A DNA stretch of 64,000 nt from Gimesia alba (GTDB lineage: Bacteria > Planctomycetota > Planctomycetia > Planctomycetales > Planctomycetaceae): assembly GCF_007744675.1 (NCBI RefSeq), contig NZ_CP036269.1:4071546-4135545 (forward strand), read 5' to 3'. The notes beneath the pieces are model-generated. The model was not told the DNA's origin. It worked only from the letters and a program-made list of their open reading frames with translations, and searched no databases. Below, in pieces: positions 20,828 to 30,317 of the stretch (positions within the stretch are counted from its first letter, which is position 1; the number at the start of each line of letters is the position of its first letter). The position numbers and the translations under genes were made by a program.

Positions 20828-22000
20828 TCAACTTTGTTCAAACTCGCTGCTAAACCAACCACTTTTAAATCCACAAAGCGTTTTCAGCATTTGCTCACGC
20901 AGTAGAGGAGTCTGGCTCATTATCGGTAAGAATAGATCACGGCCCCAACCTTTCAGGACTCCCTCAGATTGAAAAAAAGGCGTTAACCAGCCAGTGATCC
21001 GTTGATAAAAGTGGAGTTTACTTTTTCGCAATTTCTCATAGTAAATACAGGCCGAACGAAAATCGCCGTTCTGCTTCAGGCATTCTGAGAACGTCCAGAC
21101 ATCTTCCAGTGCCAGGTTGGCTCCCTGCCCCAAATGCGGACTTGTCGGATGGGCGGCATCTCCCAGAAAGAGAATCCGATCTGACCACCAGGTCTGCATA
21201 GACACGTTGCGATAAGTTGTAAATGTCAAATTCTCAAACGAATCGATGGCGGTCACGATTTCCTCAGACTGTGGACAGAGTTGTAAGACTTCTTTTTTCC
21301 AGACATCAAGCCCCTGTTGTTGAAATTTCTTAAACTGAGCTGCGGTCAAGCCCCAGAAAAAACTACACTCACCATTACCAATCGGTAAAAGTCCCGCGAG
21401 TTTTTGAGTCCCTTCCACGACCTGAAACAACCGGTCTTGGACAGCGGTGCAGGCACCAGTCGTCCAGAGAGCTCCATATTTGTATTCCGCCCCGTGATGT
21501 TTGATCCCCGAAACTTTTCGTAACCGAGAACGCGCGCCATCGGTTGCAAGAATAAAATCAAAGACCTCTGCAGACTCTTTTGACTCCAGTTCCAGCGAAA
21601 CCCCAGACTGCGATACCTGATATCCGGTAATGCATGCATTTTCCTGAATCAGGGCTCCAGCCTGCCGTGCTAAAGAGAATAAGCTACTAAATAACAGACC
21701 ACGATGGACTCCCAGTCCATACAGATCGCTGCCTAATCGTTGATATTCAAGTTGAATCAGTCGTTTTCCCGTGTGTTTACGGGCTTCGATCCAGTTAAGG
21801 CGGGCTGATTTCTGGTAAATTTCTTCAAAGATGCCTAGAGAGTTTAAGACCGCTTGTCCAATGGGTTGGATGAGAATCCCCGCTCCCACAGGCCCACATT
21901 GTGCCGACTGCTCATAAATCGTCACGGCATGCCCTTGACTGGCGAGCAGATACCCTGCAGCAGCGCCCGCTATTCCACATCCCGCAATAGCAATTTTCAT
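20828..22000 (-). CDS. FAD-dependent monooxygenase (PHBH/UbiH type)
   Basis: 390 residues. The N-terminal Rossmann motif GCGIAGAAAGYLLASQGHAV and acidic end YEQ bind the ADP part of FAD. The DG motif is ILATDGARSRLRK, and the GD motif is ILFLGDAAHPTSPHLGQGAN, which is diagnostic for class A flavoprotein hydroxylases. These enzymes insert one oxygen into an aromatic or similar ring using NAD(P)H. The substrate cannot be told from the sequence. Its stop abuts the CorA-like gene on the other strand with no gap, and no ubiquinone or aromatic catabolism genes lie nearby. Confidence 0.9.
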   Translation of the reverse strand: MKIAIAGCGIAGAAAGYLLASQGHAVTIYEQSAQCGPVGAGILIQPIGQAVLNSLGIFEEIYQKSARLNWIEARKHTGKRLIQLEYQRLGSDLYGLGVHRGLLFSSLFSLARQAGALIQENACITGYQVSQSGVSLELESKESAEVFDFILATDGARSRLRKVSGIKHHGAEYKYGALWTTGACTAVQDRLFQVVEGTQKLAGLLPIGNGECSFFWGLTAAQFKKFQQQGLDVWKKEVLQLCPQSEEIVTAIDSFENLTFTTYRNVSMQTWWSDRILFLGDAAHPTSPHLGQGANLALEDVWTFSECLKQNGDFRSACIYYEKLRKSKLHFYQRITGWLTPFFQSEGVLKGWGRDLFLPIMSQTPLLREQMLKTLCGFKSGWFSSEFEQS

Positions 22001-22212
22001 AGACTGGTCCCATTAAAGGTTGCTGACAGCAAGTCACAAGTTCAATATGAAAGTCTCCACTACATAACGGATGAAGGACTCACTGAGAAGACCGATTCCA
22101 ATTTCTTAATAAGACTTTCTTTTCTGACAATGATTGCCTATCTTAATTCTTATTATGCTGATCTGCGAAATCCTGTGCTCAAAGGCAACCTTACCTTCCT
22201 GGAGTTTCAACC

Positions 22213-23715
22213 ATGAGAATTGCGACGGGCGGCGTGCTACACGAAACAAGCACTTATTCTTCTCTTCCCACAACCCTCAATGATTTCATCAACGACCGGG
22301 GTTTATTCCGTGGGCAGGAAATCATGGACACCTTTCCAGGAGCGAATGTCTGTATTGGCGGATTTATCGATGGCGCTAAAAAGCATGGCTTTGAATTAAT
22401 TCCCCTGCTCTGGACGTTTGCGTTTCCGAGCGGATTGATCGAGCGAAAAACCTATGACGACTTGCTTGAGGAGTTCCTACAACGCCTTAAACAGGCTGAA
22501 GACGAAGGTGGGCCTGTTGATGGTGTGTTACTGGATCTTCACGGTGCCATGGTCATTGATGGTATTGAAGATGGGGACGGGCATTTCATTTCCAAAGTTC
22601 GCGAGTATTTAGGTGACGACCGTTCCATACTGGTCACGCCGGACATGCATGGCAATCATTCGCCACTGCGCGTCGAACAGGCGACTGCGATATTAGGCTA
22701 TGACACTTATCCACATATCGATATGAATGAAAGAGGACAGGAAGCAGCCGACCTGATTGTGCGGATAATCAATGGTGAGGTCAAGCCGGTGATGTCCCTG
22801 TATCAAATTCCGCTTTTCTGGAGCACAGCCTGTCAGGTGACCGCGCATCAGCCGATGAAAGAGGTCATGGATTACGCACATGAAATTGAAACCCGACCTG
22901 GCATTCTGGGTGTGACCGTCTCGACCGGATTTCCCTGGGCCGACGTGCCTGATGTAGGTCCTTCCCTGATCGTAGTTGCCGACAATGACCAAGAGTTGGC
23001 AGACAAAACAGCTGAAGAGTTCGGCACCTGGATCTGGGAACGACGACGACGCTGGTACAAACTTCCATTTTCCGTCGAAGATGCGATTAAACAAGGACAG
23101 GAAATCGGCAAGTACCCGATCATTCTCGCCGATCATGCCGACAATACGGGTGGCGGCACTGCCGGAGACTCGACAGAAATTCTACAGACATTTCTCAATC
23201 AGAACTTAGACAAGGCACTCATCTTGTATATCGTCGACCCGGAAGTAGTGGCCTTGGCGCAAAAAGCGGGTGTTGGTGGAATCATTGAAACGGAAGTCGG
23301 AGGCAAGTCTGATCCGATTCAAGGTCCACCAGTCAAAATGAAAGCAGAAGTCAAAGCGCTCTCCGAAGGAAAATTCAAATACGACGGTCCAATGTACGCT
23401 GGCCTGACAGGAAACATGGGTCCTTCAGCCTGGATTCAACAGGACGGCGTTTCTGTCGTTGTTGTTACCGCGCGCGAACAACCCTTTGGTCCCGCCTTCT
23501 CGAAAACACTGGGCATTGACTGCGAATCCATGAACTATATCTCGGTCAAATCCTCGGCGCATTTCCGCGCCAGCTTTGAGCCGTTTGCCGGTTCCATCTT
23601 TAATGTGGAAGCCCGCGCAATCCATACACATGATTTTGCAAAGCTCAACCATCAGCGCCGAAAACGGGACTTTTACCCGGTCGAAATCCCCTACGACAGC
23701 GCACCAGAGATTTAG
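22213..23715 (+). CDS. M81 family metallopeptidase, MlrC-like
   Basis: 500 residues matching the MlrC family, named after the Sphingomonas enzyme that completes breakdown of the cyclic peptide microcystin. The N-terminus MRIATGGVLHETSTYS, the motifs VLLDLHGAMV and LVTPDMHGNHS and YDTYPHIDM carry the conserved metal-binding Asp and His residues. The C-terminal half has DHADNTGGGTAGDSTEIL. Most homologues are in organisms with no link to microcystin, so the true substrate is probably a different peptide or amide. The start has GGAG nine bases upstream. No signal peptide is seen. The gene stands alone. Confidence 0.92.
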   Translation: MRIATGGVLHETSTYSSLPTTLNDFINDRGLFRGQEIMDTFPGANVCIGGFIDGAKKHGFELIPLLWTFAFPSGLIERKTYDDLLEEFLQRLKQAEDEGGPVDGVLLDLHGAMVIDGIEDGDGHFISKVREYLGDDRSILVTPDMHGNHSPLRVEQATAILGYDTYPHIDMNERGQEAADLIVRIINGEVKPVMSLYQIPLFWSTACQVTAHQPMKEVMDYAHEIETRPGILGVTVSTGFPWADVPDVGPSLIVVADNDQELADKTAEEFGTWIWERRRRWYKLPFSVEDAIKQGQEIGKYPIILADHADNTGGGTAGDSTEILQTFLNQNLDKALILYIVDPEVVALAQKAGVGGIIETEVGGKSDPIQGPPVKMKAEVKALSEGKFKYDGPMYAGLTGNMGPSAWIQQDGVSVVVVTAREQPFGPAFSKTLGIDCESMNYISVKSSAHFRASFEPFAGSIFNVEARAIHTHDFAKLNHQRRKRDFYPVEIPYDSAPEI

Positions 23716-23734
23716 ATAAATGTGATAGTCGGAG

Positions 23735-24076
23735 TTAACCTTTGACCTGAAAACCCATCTTCTTCAATGCTTCGCGCACACGGTCTAACTGCTCTCCCTG
23801 AATTTCCAGTTCCTCGCCCTGCAGGGAGCCACCGGCGCCGCATTGGGATTTGAGTTGTTTCAATAGTTCCGGCAGGTCGTTTCCTTCAAGTGGCAAACCA
23901 CGGATCACCGTGACTCGTTTTCCCTTTTTGCGTTTTTCAATGGAGAGACGAGCCGTCTGCTGTTCAGGTGGAATCCGAAACGGAGGTTCCGGCGGACAAA
24001 TACATTCTTCTTCCAGTTGATCACATTTTTCGCAACGAGGCGGACGATCAAAAGGTGTCCCTTCAAATAAACGCAT
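23735..24076 (-). CDS. SUI1/YciH-family translation factor
   Basis: 113 residues. The first 35 hold a small Cys cluster (CEKCDQLEEECIC, a possible zinc site). The rest is the SUI1 domain, with RVTVIRGLPLEGNDLPELLK, KSQCGAGGSLQGEELEIQG and a C-terminal helix ending KKMGFQVKG. Bacterial YciH is related to eukaryotic eIF1 and influences fidelity of initiation. It starts 12 bases after the stop of the ABC-F gene upstream and is surely in its operon, which pairs two translation-related proteins. The Cys-rich N-terminal extension is absent from E. coli YciH. Confidence 0.9.
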   Translation of the reverse strand: MRLFEGTPFDRPPRCEKCDQLEEECICPPEPPFRIPPEQQTARLSIEKRKKGKRVTVIRGLPLEGNDLPELLKQLKSQCGAGGSLQGEELEIQGEQLDRVREALKKMGFQVKG

Positions 24077-24088
24077 GACGGTTCCTTC

Positions 24089-25882
24089 TTACGAGACGCG
24101 TGATTCCAGATCTTCCCAACGCTCCAGCAATGATTCCAGTTCCTGCTGAATCACTTCGATACGCGTGGTCGATTCAGTAATCACTTCATTGGGCTGTTTA
24201 AAGAATTCAGGAGACGCCATGGCCGAATTCAATTCAGCCTGCTCCTGCTCCAGTTCTTCGATCCGCAGTGGAATCTGCTCTAATTCACGTTCTTCTTTAT
24301 AGCTAAGCTTGGCGACTGTCTTTTTCTCTCCGGATGACTGCTCCGTCTTACTACTCGACTCAACGTCACTTTTTTGTGCAGCCTGATTGCTCGCGGACTG
24401 CCTTAAATAATCATCATACCCGCCAGCATACTCTTTGACATGCCTCCCCTCTTCAAACACCAGTGTCGCCGTCACGACATTATTCAGAAATGCCCGGTCA
24501 TGACTCACCAGTAACAACGTTCCCGGATGAGTGCAGATTAATTCCTCAAGCAGCTCCAACGTTTCTGCATCCAGATCGTTGGTCGGTTCGTCAAGCACCA
24601 TCAGGTTAGTCGGACGTTTAAAGAGTTTCGCGAGTAACAGACGATTCCGTTCTCCCCCCGAAAGATAGCGTGCTGGTCTGCGAGCACGTTCCGGCGTAAA
24701 CAGAAAGTCCTGCAGATAGCCATAAATATTTTTAGGCTTCCCATTGATGGTCAATGTTTCCTGACCTTCCCCCACGTTTTCGACAACGGTTTTCTCTTCG
24801 TCGATCTGCTCTCTAAGCTGATCAAAATACAGAATTTCCAGATTTGTCCCTAACCGTATCGAACCTGTATCCGGTTTGAGTTCACCCAGTAGCAGTTTGA
24901 GCAATGTGGTTTTTCCGGCACCATTTCTGCCGACAATCCCAATTTTATCTCCACGGGTAATTAAAGTCGAAAAGTCTTTAATGACGGGTTCATCACCATA
25001 CGAAAACGAAACGTTCTTCGCTTCGATGACCAGTTGCCCAGACCGATCTGCACTGGAGACTTCCATGCGAACGTTGCCGACTTTACTTCGTCGCTGGCTC
25101 CGTTCTTCACGCATTTTTTTCAGTGCACGCACCCGCCCCTCATTTCGAGTCCGTCTAGCTTTAATTCCCTGCCGGATCCAGACTTCTTCTTCCGCTAATT
25201 TTTTGTCAAACAACGCATTCTGTTTTTCTTCCGCTTCTAAAAAAGCTTTTTTTCGTTTGAGAAATGTTTCATAATCGCAGGTCCAGTCATAGATGTGGCC
25301 GCGATCAATTTCGATGATCCGCGTTGCCAGATTCTGCAGAAACATTCGATCGTGAGTTACAAATAATAATGTACCTTCATAAGACTGCAGAAACTGTTCC
25401 AGCCATTTGATCGCGGGAATATCCAGATGGTTCGTCGGTTCATCGAGCAATAGAATATCGGGAGACTGCACAATAGAACGAGCCAGTAACACACGGCGTT
25501 TCATACCGGACGACAATGATTCAAATGAGTCATCACCATTCAAATTCATCCGCGCTAGAATTTGATCGACCGCATGATCAATTTCCCATTCATGCTCAAA
25601 AAAAGGCTGCGCCGCCTCGGCGACAAAATCATGAATTCGCTCTGCACAACCAGAAGGAACTTCCTGCACCAGCCGAGCAATCCGTAAGTCTTTGTCGCGT
25701 CTGATTTCACCATCATCGGGCTCAAGTTCACCGGCGATGATTTTCATCAGCGTGGATTTTCCCGCGCCATTCCGGCCCAACAGACCAATCCGCTCTCCCG
25801 CGTGGATTTCCAGGCTGATCTCATCCAGTAATGGTGGACCACTCCAGGTAAACGAAATTTGATTCAGACTCATCAGCGACAT
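24089..25882 (-). CDS. ABC-F family ATPase, Uup-like
   Basis: 597 residues from ATG 25882, which has GGAAG upstream; an in-frame GTG at 25906 is a weaker choice. Two ABC domains without membrane helices: Walker A GLLGRNGAGKST and GIVGRNGAGKTT, Walker B LLLDEPTNHLD and MVLDEPTNDLD, signatures LSSGM and LSGGE. A charged linker joins them, and a coiled coil fills the last 90 residues, as in Uup. ABC-F proteins act on the ribosome, or for Uup in genome stability. Co-transcription with a SUI1 gene favours the ribosome. The gene starts just past a terminator that closes the preceding gene. Confidence 0.92.
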   Translation of the reverse strand: MSLMSLNQISFTWSGPPLLDEISLEIHAGERIGLLGRNGAGKSTLMKIIAGELEPDDGEIRRDKDLRIARLVQEVPSGCAERIHDFVAEAAQPFFEHEWEIDHAVDQILARMNLNGDDSFESLSSGMKRRVLLARSIVQSPDILLLDEPTNHLDIPAIKWLEQFLQSYEGTLLFVTHDRMFLQNLATRIIEIDRGHIYDWTCDYETFLKRKKAFLEAEEKQNALFDKKLAEEEVWIRQGIKARRTRNEGRVRALKKMREERSQRRSKVGNVRMEVSSADRSGQLVIEAKNVSFSYGDEPVIKDFSTLITRGDKIGIVGRNGAGKTTLLKLLLGELKPDTGSIRLGTNLEILYFDQLREQIDEEKTVVENVGEGQETLTINGKPKNIYGYLQDFLFTPERARRPARYLSGGERNRLLLAKLFKRPTNLMVLDEPTNDLDAETLELLEELICTHPGTLLLVSHDRAFLNNVVTATLVFEEGRHVKEYAGGYDDYLRQSASNQAAQKSDVESSSKTEQSSGEKKTVAKLSYKEERELEQIPLRIEELEQEQAELNSAMASPEFFKQPNEVITESTTRIEVIQQELESLLERWEDLESRVS

Positions 25883-25910
25883 ACGACAGGACTTCCGATC
25901 ACACACATAT

Positions 25911-25936
25911 AAAAAAACCCGACTGTAAAAGTCGGG
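25911..25936 (-). terminator. Rho-independent terminator
   Basis: On the minus strand the stem CCCGACT / AGTCGGG (25918-25924 with 25930-25936) has a five-base loop and is followed by seven T (25911-25917). It stands 108 bases beyond the stop of the GlsB-like gene and just before the ABC-F start, so it separates the two transcripts. The ABC-F promoter would then have to overlap or lie within this short gap, or the terminator leaks. Confidence 0.88.
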
Positions 25937-26043
25937 AATGATTCGAACAGTGTCATAGTATGTTCAACAGAGCAAAAATCTGCAATGCCGGTCGGGGCCG
26001 TCTCAGTTTGAATCTGGCGTTTCTGAAAACAGAAAAACCGTGT

Positions 26044-26322
26044 CTACGAGCGAGATCGCCCGGACAGCAATCCCAGGATCGCAACAAAAATGGATGCACC
26101 AATAATGGACCAGACGATTGGGTAATCTCTACCGCCAAAGGAAACGGCAAATATTTCCGGTAATCCCGCCATCTGGGCAATCTTGCCCCCCAGGAGAGCA
26201 CCGATAAAGCCTAAGGCGATTGAAACCAGGCACCCACCCCGCGCACTTCCTGCCAGTGCCCTTCCGATGCTTCCGCAAAGCCCGGCAACAATCAATAAGA
26301 TAATAAATTCTGGTAACGTCAT
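26044..26322 (-). CDS. GlsB/YeaQ/YmgE family membrane protein
   Basis: 92 residues from ATG 26322, which has GAGG six bases upstream; the longer frame to 26418 has no support. Three hydrophobic helices with Gly-rich cores (FIILLIVAGLCGSIGR, SIALGFIGALLGGKIA, WSIIGASIFVAILGLLSG) and the basic stretch between the first two are the hallmark of the transglycosylase-associated/GlsB stress-membrane family. Function is not established; members are induced by stress in several bacteria. A monocistronic unit closed by the terminator at 25911-25936. Confidence 0.85.
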   Translation of the reverse strand: MTLPEFIILLIVAGLCGSIGRALAGSARGGCLVSIALGFIGALLGGKIAQMAGLPEIFAVSFGGRDYPIVWSIIGASIFVAILGLLSGRSRS

Positions 26323-26635
26323 AAATTGCCTCGTGATTGCCTGTGTCGTCTCAGACAGGACCTGAATTAATATGATTTGAAAATGATTCGTTAAAATGTC
26401 ACTGACCAATCTACACATGAATACTCTAGGTCAGAAACGTGAGTCTGTCCAGCCGTACTTTCTGCTCGCCAAAGTGGTATTCGCAGGCATTCGCAAAACA
26501 TTTTCATATTTCTGTTTGTTTATCGGAAATACTCGCCTCTGATCTGGAATTTTGTTAGCATTACATTGGAAATCTTTGATGATAACTACTTGATATTTAC
26601 TATAGCGTCTATTGCATCTACGAAGAGGTTACACC
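26323..26635. other. Divergent intergenic region, no gene seen
   Basis: Between the GlsB-like gene and the sialidase-like gene. It must hold the promoters of both. I see no convincing ORF, hairpin or repeat. Confidence 0.5.
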
Positions 26636-27811
26636 GTGCGCTCACTCACTCTGATTTATTTCTCACTGATCACAATCACATTAATTTCCGGTTCGACGAA
26701 TTTCTGTTTCGCCACAGACAAAGACCCTGCTCTTGTCGCTCCTCCTGTGAACACGAATCCCGGTAAAGAATATGCCGATGATACCCGGATGTTTCAGGGT
26801 ATCCCCGGACTGGAACGTTCAGCCAAGGGGCGTCTCTGGGCACTCTGGTATGCGGGCGGTACGGGTGAAGGGGAATTGAACTACGTAACATTGGTCACCA
26901 GCGGCGATGATGGAAAAACCTGGTCAGGTCCCAAACTCGTCATTGATCCCCCTGGCCCGGTAAGAGCATATGACCCGACAATCTGGCACGATCCCAGCGG
27001 TCGGATGTGGGTCTTTTGGGCACAATCCTATCGCTGGTGGGATGGCCGCAGTGGTGTCTGGGCGATTACAACGGATGAATCCGACAAAGAGAATCCCAAG
27101 TGGAGTGAACCACGCCGCCTGTGTAATGGCATCATGATGAATAAGCCGACGGTGCTCTCCAACGGAGACTGGCTGCTTCCAGTGGCAATCTGGAAACAGA
27201 AAGCCAAAGATTCGATTGAACATCGATTTGACTTACCGGAAGAACGTGGCGGAAATATTTTCATCTCCAAAGACAAAGGAAAATCGTTTCAACTACTGGG
27301 ACAAACTGACGTCCCTCACCGCACCTTTGACGAGCACATGGTCGTGGAACGAAAAGACAAGAGCCTCTGGACCCTCGTCAGGACCAGTTACGGCATCGGC
27401 GAATCGATTTCCACAGACGGCGGCAAAACCTGGTCAGCCGGCGAAGAGTCGTCTATCCCTCATATCAATGCCCGGTTTTTCATTCGCAGATTAAACTCAA
27501 GAAATCTGCTGCTGGTACGTCACAATCCCAAAAACAAAAAAACACGCCGAGACCTGACGGCGTATATTTCGACCGATGATGGAAAGACCTGGCAAGGAGG
27601 CCTACTCCTGGATGAACGACCGGGAGTCTCCTACCCAGATGGCGTACAGAGTGATGACGGCACCATTTATATTATTTATGATTACTCACGCACCGGCGAC
27701 AAAAAGATCCTGATGGCAACCTTCACAGAAGCAGATGTGCTCGCTGGGAAAGCAGTTTCCGGAAAAGTCCGGCAGCGCGTGCTAATTAACCAGGCCACCG
27801 GAAAAAAATAA
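26636..27811 (+). CDS. Secreted sialidase-like BNR-repeat protein
   Basis: 391 residues from GTG 26636, which has AAGAGG eight bases upstream; an earlier in-frame TTG at 26612 is rejected. A signal peptide (RSLTLIYFSLITITLISG) precedes a six-bladed propeller with Asp-box motifs SGDDGKTWSGP, STDGGKTWSAG and STDDGKTWQGG. Planctomycete exo-alpha-sialidase-like proteins of this kind have WALWYAGGTGEGELNYV near the start, seen here. They may cleave acidic sugars from sulfated or sialylated glycans, but activity is unproven. A DUF1080 gene follows 75 bases on, with a strong hairpin between. Confidence 0.87.
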   Translation: MRSLTLIYFSLITITLISGSTNFCFATDKDPALVAPPVNTNPGKEYADDTRMFQGIPGLERSAKGRLWALWYAGGTGEGELNYVTLVTSGDDGKTWSGPKLVIDPPGPVRAYDPTIWHDPSGRMWVFWAQSYRWWDGRSGVWAITTDESDKENPKWSEPRRLCNGIMMNKPTVLSNGDWLLPVAIWKQKAKDSIEHRFDLPEERGGNIFISKDKGKSFQLLGQTDVPHRTFDEHMVVERKDKSLWTLVRTSYGIGESISTDGGKTWSAGEESSIPHINARFFIRRLNSRNLLLVRHNPKNKKTRRDLTAYISTDDGKTWQGGLLLDERPGVSYPDGVQSDDGTIYIIYDYSRTGDKKILMATFTEADVLAGKAVSGKVRQRVLINQATGKK

Positions 27812-27833
27812 TACATTTTTACCACCACACAGA

Positions 27834-27859
27834 CAGGATCGGCTTAATTACCGATCCTG
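27834..27859. promoter_or_regulatory. Perfect 9-bp stem-loop between two genes
   Basis: CAGGATCGG (27834-27842) and CCGATCCTG (27851-27859) form a perfect stem with an eight-base loop, between the sialidase-like and DUF1080 genes. No T-run follows on either strand, so it may protect the upstream mRNA end or end transcription in a Rho-dependent way. Confidence 0.55.
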
Positions 27860-27886
27860 CTGTAATAGAAGATTGGGTATGTTCGT

Positions 27887-28537
27887 ATGAGATCGCCTTT
27901 TATCACCGCCTTTGTTTTCAGTCTGATCCTTAACGCCAGCGCGCTTCATGCGGAGCATCCGCAGGCTGGATATACCCCCTTATTTAACGGTCAGGATCTT
28001 ACAGGCTGGACGCTCAAACGCGCTAACCGGAAAGGCTATCATGTTAAAGATGGGAAGCTCATCTGCCCCGCTGATGGTGGTGGATTCCTTTTCACAGAAA
28101 AAGAATATGGTGATTTCAGTCTCCAGTTCGACTTCAAGCTGACGAAAGCGGCTAATAATGGAATTGCCATTCGTTGCCCTCTGGTCGATCAGCGTCCTGC
28201 ATATGAAGGAATCGAAATCCAGGTTCTAGACAACGTCGGCTATCCTAAGAAACTCAAACCGACGCAATACCACGGTTCTGTCTACGATGTGATACCTGCA
28301 AAAAAAGGAGCACTCAAACCGGTGGGCGAGTGGAATCATGAAGAAATCATCTATCGCGGTTCTAAAATTACGGTGATCGTAAATGGGATCACAATTTTAA
28401 ACACTGATTTATCAGACATTAAAGACGCAAAAGTCCTTGCCAAACATCCCGGTTTGAAAAACAAACGCGGCCATATCGGCCTGTTGGGACATGGCAGCCA
28501 TGTGGAGTATAAAAACATTCAAATCAAAGAATTTTGA
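27887..28537 (+). CDS. Secreted DUF1080 (3-keto-disaccharide hydrolase-like) protein
   Basis: 216 residues with a signal peptide ending near ASALHA. The single domain of the concanavalin-like fold starts with PLFNGQDLTGWTLK and ends with VEYKNIQIKEF, both typical of DUF1080. Some members hydrolyse 3-keto-glycosides; many planctomycete copies are uncharacterised. It is probably in one unit with the sialidase-like gene and would act outside the cytoplasm on sugars. Its stop comes one base before the stop of the convergent ABC-F gene. Confidence 0.9.
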   Translation: MRSPFITAFVFSLILNASALHAEHPQAGYTPLFNGQDLTGWTLKRANRKGYHVKDGKLICPADGGGFLFTEKEYGDFSLQFDFKLTKAANNGIAIRCPLVDQRPAYEGIEIQVLDNVGYPKKLKPTQYHGSVYDVIPAKKGALKPVGEWNHEEIIYRGSKITVIVNGITILNTDLSDIKDAKVLAKHPGLKNKRGHIGLLGHGSHVEYKNIQIKEF

Positions 28538-28538
28538 A

Positions 28539-30317
28539 TTACTGCTCCAGAAACTCATAGAGCTCCATCCAGCGGATTTCTAGTTCGCCGATTTCATCGA
28601 CCAACGGCTGCATTTCCGCATGGAGTTCTTCTGCTCTTTCCGGATTGGTGGCTTTGAGAAACTTGTCGTTGATTTCGTTTCGTTTCTCATCCAGCTGCGC
28701 AATTTTGCGTTCAATCGCAGAAAGTTCTTTACGGGCGTTTTTGATTTTGCCCCCCAGACCTTTTTCACGCGGCCCCGAACTCTTCTGCTCCTGCTGTGCG
28801 ATCGATGCCTGGTTTTGCTCACGATGCCCGTCCGCAACTTCTTTTTTCACACGATAAAGATAGGCATCATAATCGCCTTCATAGCTTTTCACACTACCAT
28901 TGGCGACCTCAATCACATCGGTGGCCACTTTACTCATAAAATGACGATCGTGGCTGGTAAAAATCACCGTTCCCTGGAAATCAACCAACGCATTTCCCAA
29001 AGCTTCCACAGTTTCTACATCCAGGTGGTTACCAGGCTCGTCCAGAATCAGAATCGAATGTTTGCCCAGCAAAATACCGGCCAGGCACAAACGGGCTCGT
29101 TCACCCCCACTTAATACTTTAATAGGTTTGTCCAGAGCCTGTTCTTTAAACAAAAAGCTGCCTGCGACCGCAAGAATTTGCTGTGTTGTGGTACCGGGAG
29201 CCGACTCCAGCTCCAGATAGTCGCGAATCGTCTGATTATCAGGTAAAGACGTATAAACATGCTGTGCATAACAGGCAACGTTACAGTGATAACCCCACTT
29301 CAGATTCCCATCGATAGGTGGCAGCGAGTCTGTTATAGTTCGCAGAAAGGTCGTTTTCCCCTGTCCATTATCCCCGACAATCGCTGCCCGTGCTCCATGT
29401 TCAATTTCAAGTGTGATGTTCTCGGCAACACGCAAGTCCGGATACCCAATCGCCAGATCCTCACAGGACAAAGCAATACCCTGACGTTTTTCTGTTTGGG
29501 GAATAATGATATTGACCGTGGATTCCGCACCTTCAATCTCCGTTAAGGTCAAACGAGCCAGTTGCTTTTCTTTACTGCGTGCCTGTGAAGCGGTATTGGC
29601 CCCCGCTTTATTCTTTGCGATGAATGTTTCCAATTGCCGGCGTTTCGCAAGCACTGTCGCATTGGTTCGTTCATCGCGTTCCTTGAGAATCTCCTGATTC
29701 TCTAGATACTGATCGACATCCCCGTTAAACAGAGTCAATTTACCCCGCTTAAGTTCAAGCGTTTGTGTACAGATTGCTTTCAGGAATGACCGATCGTGAG
29801 ACACAACCAGGCAGGCACCACGATAGTCTTTTAAAAAGTCTTCCAGCAACAACTGCGTGCGCAAATCCAGGAAGTTCGTCGGTTCGTCCAGCATCAGAAA
29901 ATTGGGTTCATGCAGTAATAGAGCCGCCAGTTTAACACGCGTCTGCCATCCACCCGACAGTTCTTTGACCGGCCCATTCAGAAAGCGGCCTTTCAGTTCG
30001 AACTGTCCCGCCACAGCGCCGCATCGCCAGTCAGGCTGCCCGCTGTCACGCATTAAAAAATCCAAAGCACTTTCACCCGGTTTGAACGGATCGTGCTGAC
30101 GCAGGTACCCCACTCGCAGATTTGGATGACGAATAATCTGACCACTGTCAACAGTCTCTTCTTCCAGTAGAATCCGCAATAAAGTCGATTTCCCGGCCCC
30201 ATTTCGCCCAATGAAGCCGATTTTCTGCTCATCGGCGAGCGCAATCGAAGCCTCTTTTAACAGTTCCTGAGCGCCATAACTCTTTGTCACATTTGATATT
30301 TCAATCAGGGTCGCCAT
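28539..30317 (-). CDS. ABC-F family ATPase (second paralogue)
   Basis: 592 residues from ATG 30317 (MATLIEISNVTKSYG). It has two ABC domains: Walker A GFIGRNGAGKST and AIVGDNGQGKTT, signatures LSGGW and LSGGE, Walker B FLMLDEPTNFLD and LILDEPGNHLD. The second has Gly where Thr is usual in the ABC-F DEPTNHLD motif. The linker is Lys/Arg rich, and a C-terminal coiled coil starts at about 505. It belongs to the YheS/Uup side of the family and is distinct from the copy at 24089. A ribosome-associated role is likely. Confidence 0.92.
   Translation of the reverse strand: MATLIEISNVTKSYGAQELLKEASIALADEQKIGFIGRNGAGKSTLLRILLEEETVDSGQIIRHPNLRVGYLRQHDPFKPGESALDFLMRDSGQPDWRCGAVAGQFELKGRFLNGPVKELSGGWQTRVKLAALLLHEPNFLMLDEPTNFLDLRTQLLLEDFLKDYRGACLVVSHDRSFLKAICTQTLELKRGKLTLFNGDVDQYLENQEILKERDERTNATVLAKRRQLETFIAKNKAGANTASQARSKEKQLARLTLTEIEGAESTVNIIIPQTEKRQGIALSCEDLAIGYPDLRVAENITLEIEHGARAAIVGDNGQGKTTFLRTITDSLPPIDGNLKWGYHCNVACYAQHVYTSLPDNQTIRDYLELESAPGTTTQQILAVAGSFLFKEQALDKPIKVLSGGERARLCLAGILLGKHSILILDEPGNHLDVETVEALGNALVDFQGTVIFTSHDRHFMSKVATDVIEVANGSVKSYEGDYDAYLYRVKKEVADGHREQNQASIAQQEQKSSGPREKGLGGKIKNARKELSAIERKIAQLDEKRNEINDKFLKATNPERAEELHAEMQPLVDEIGELEIRWMELYEFLEQ

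Noticed and set aside
26323-26418. N-terminal extension of the GlsB-like protein
   Set aside because: The added residues do not fit the family, while ATG 26322 has a good ribosome site.
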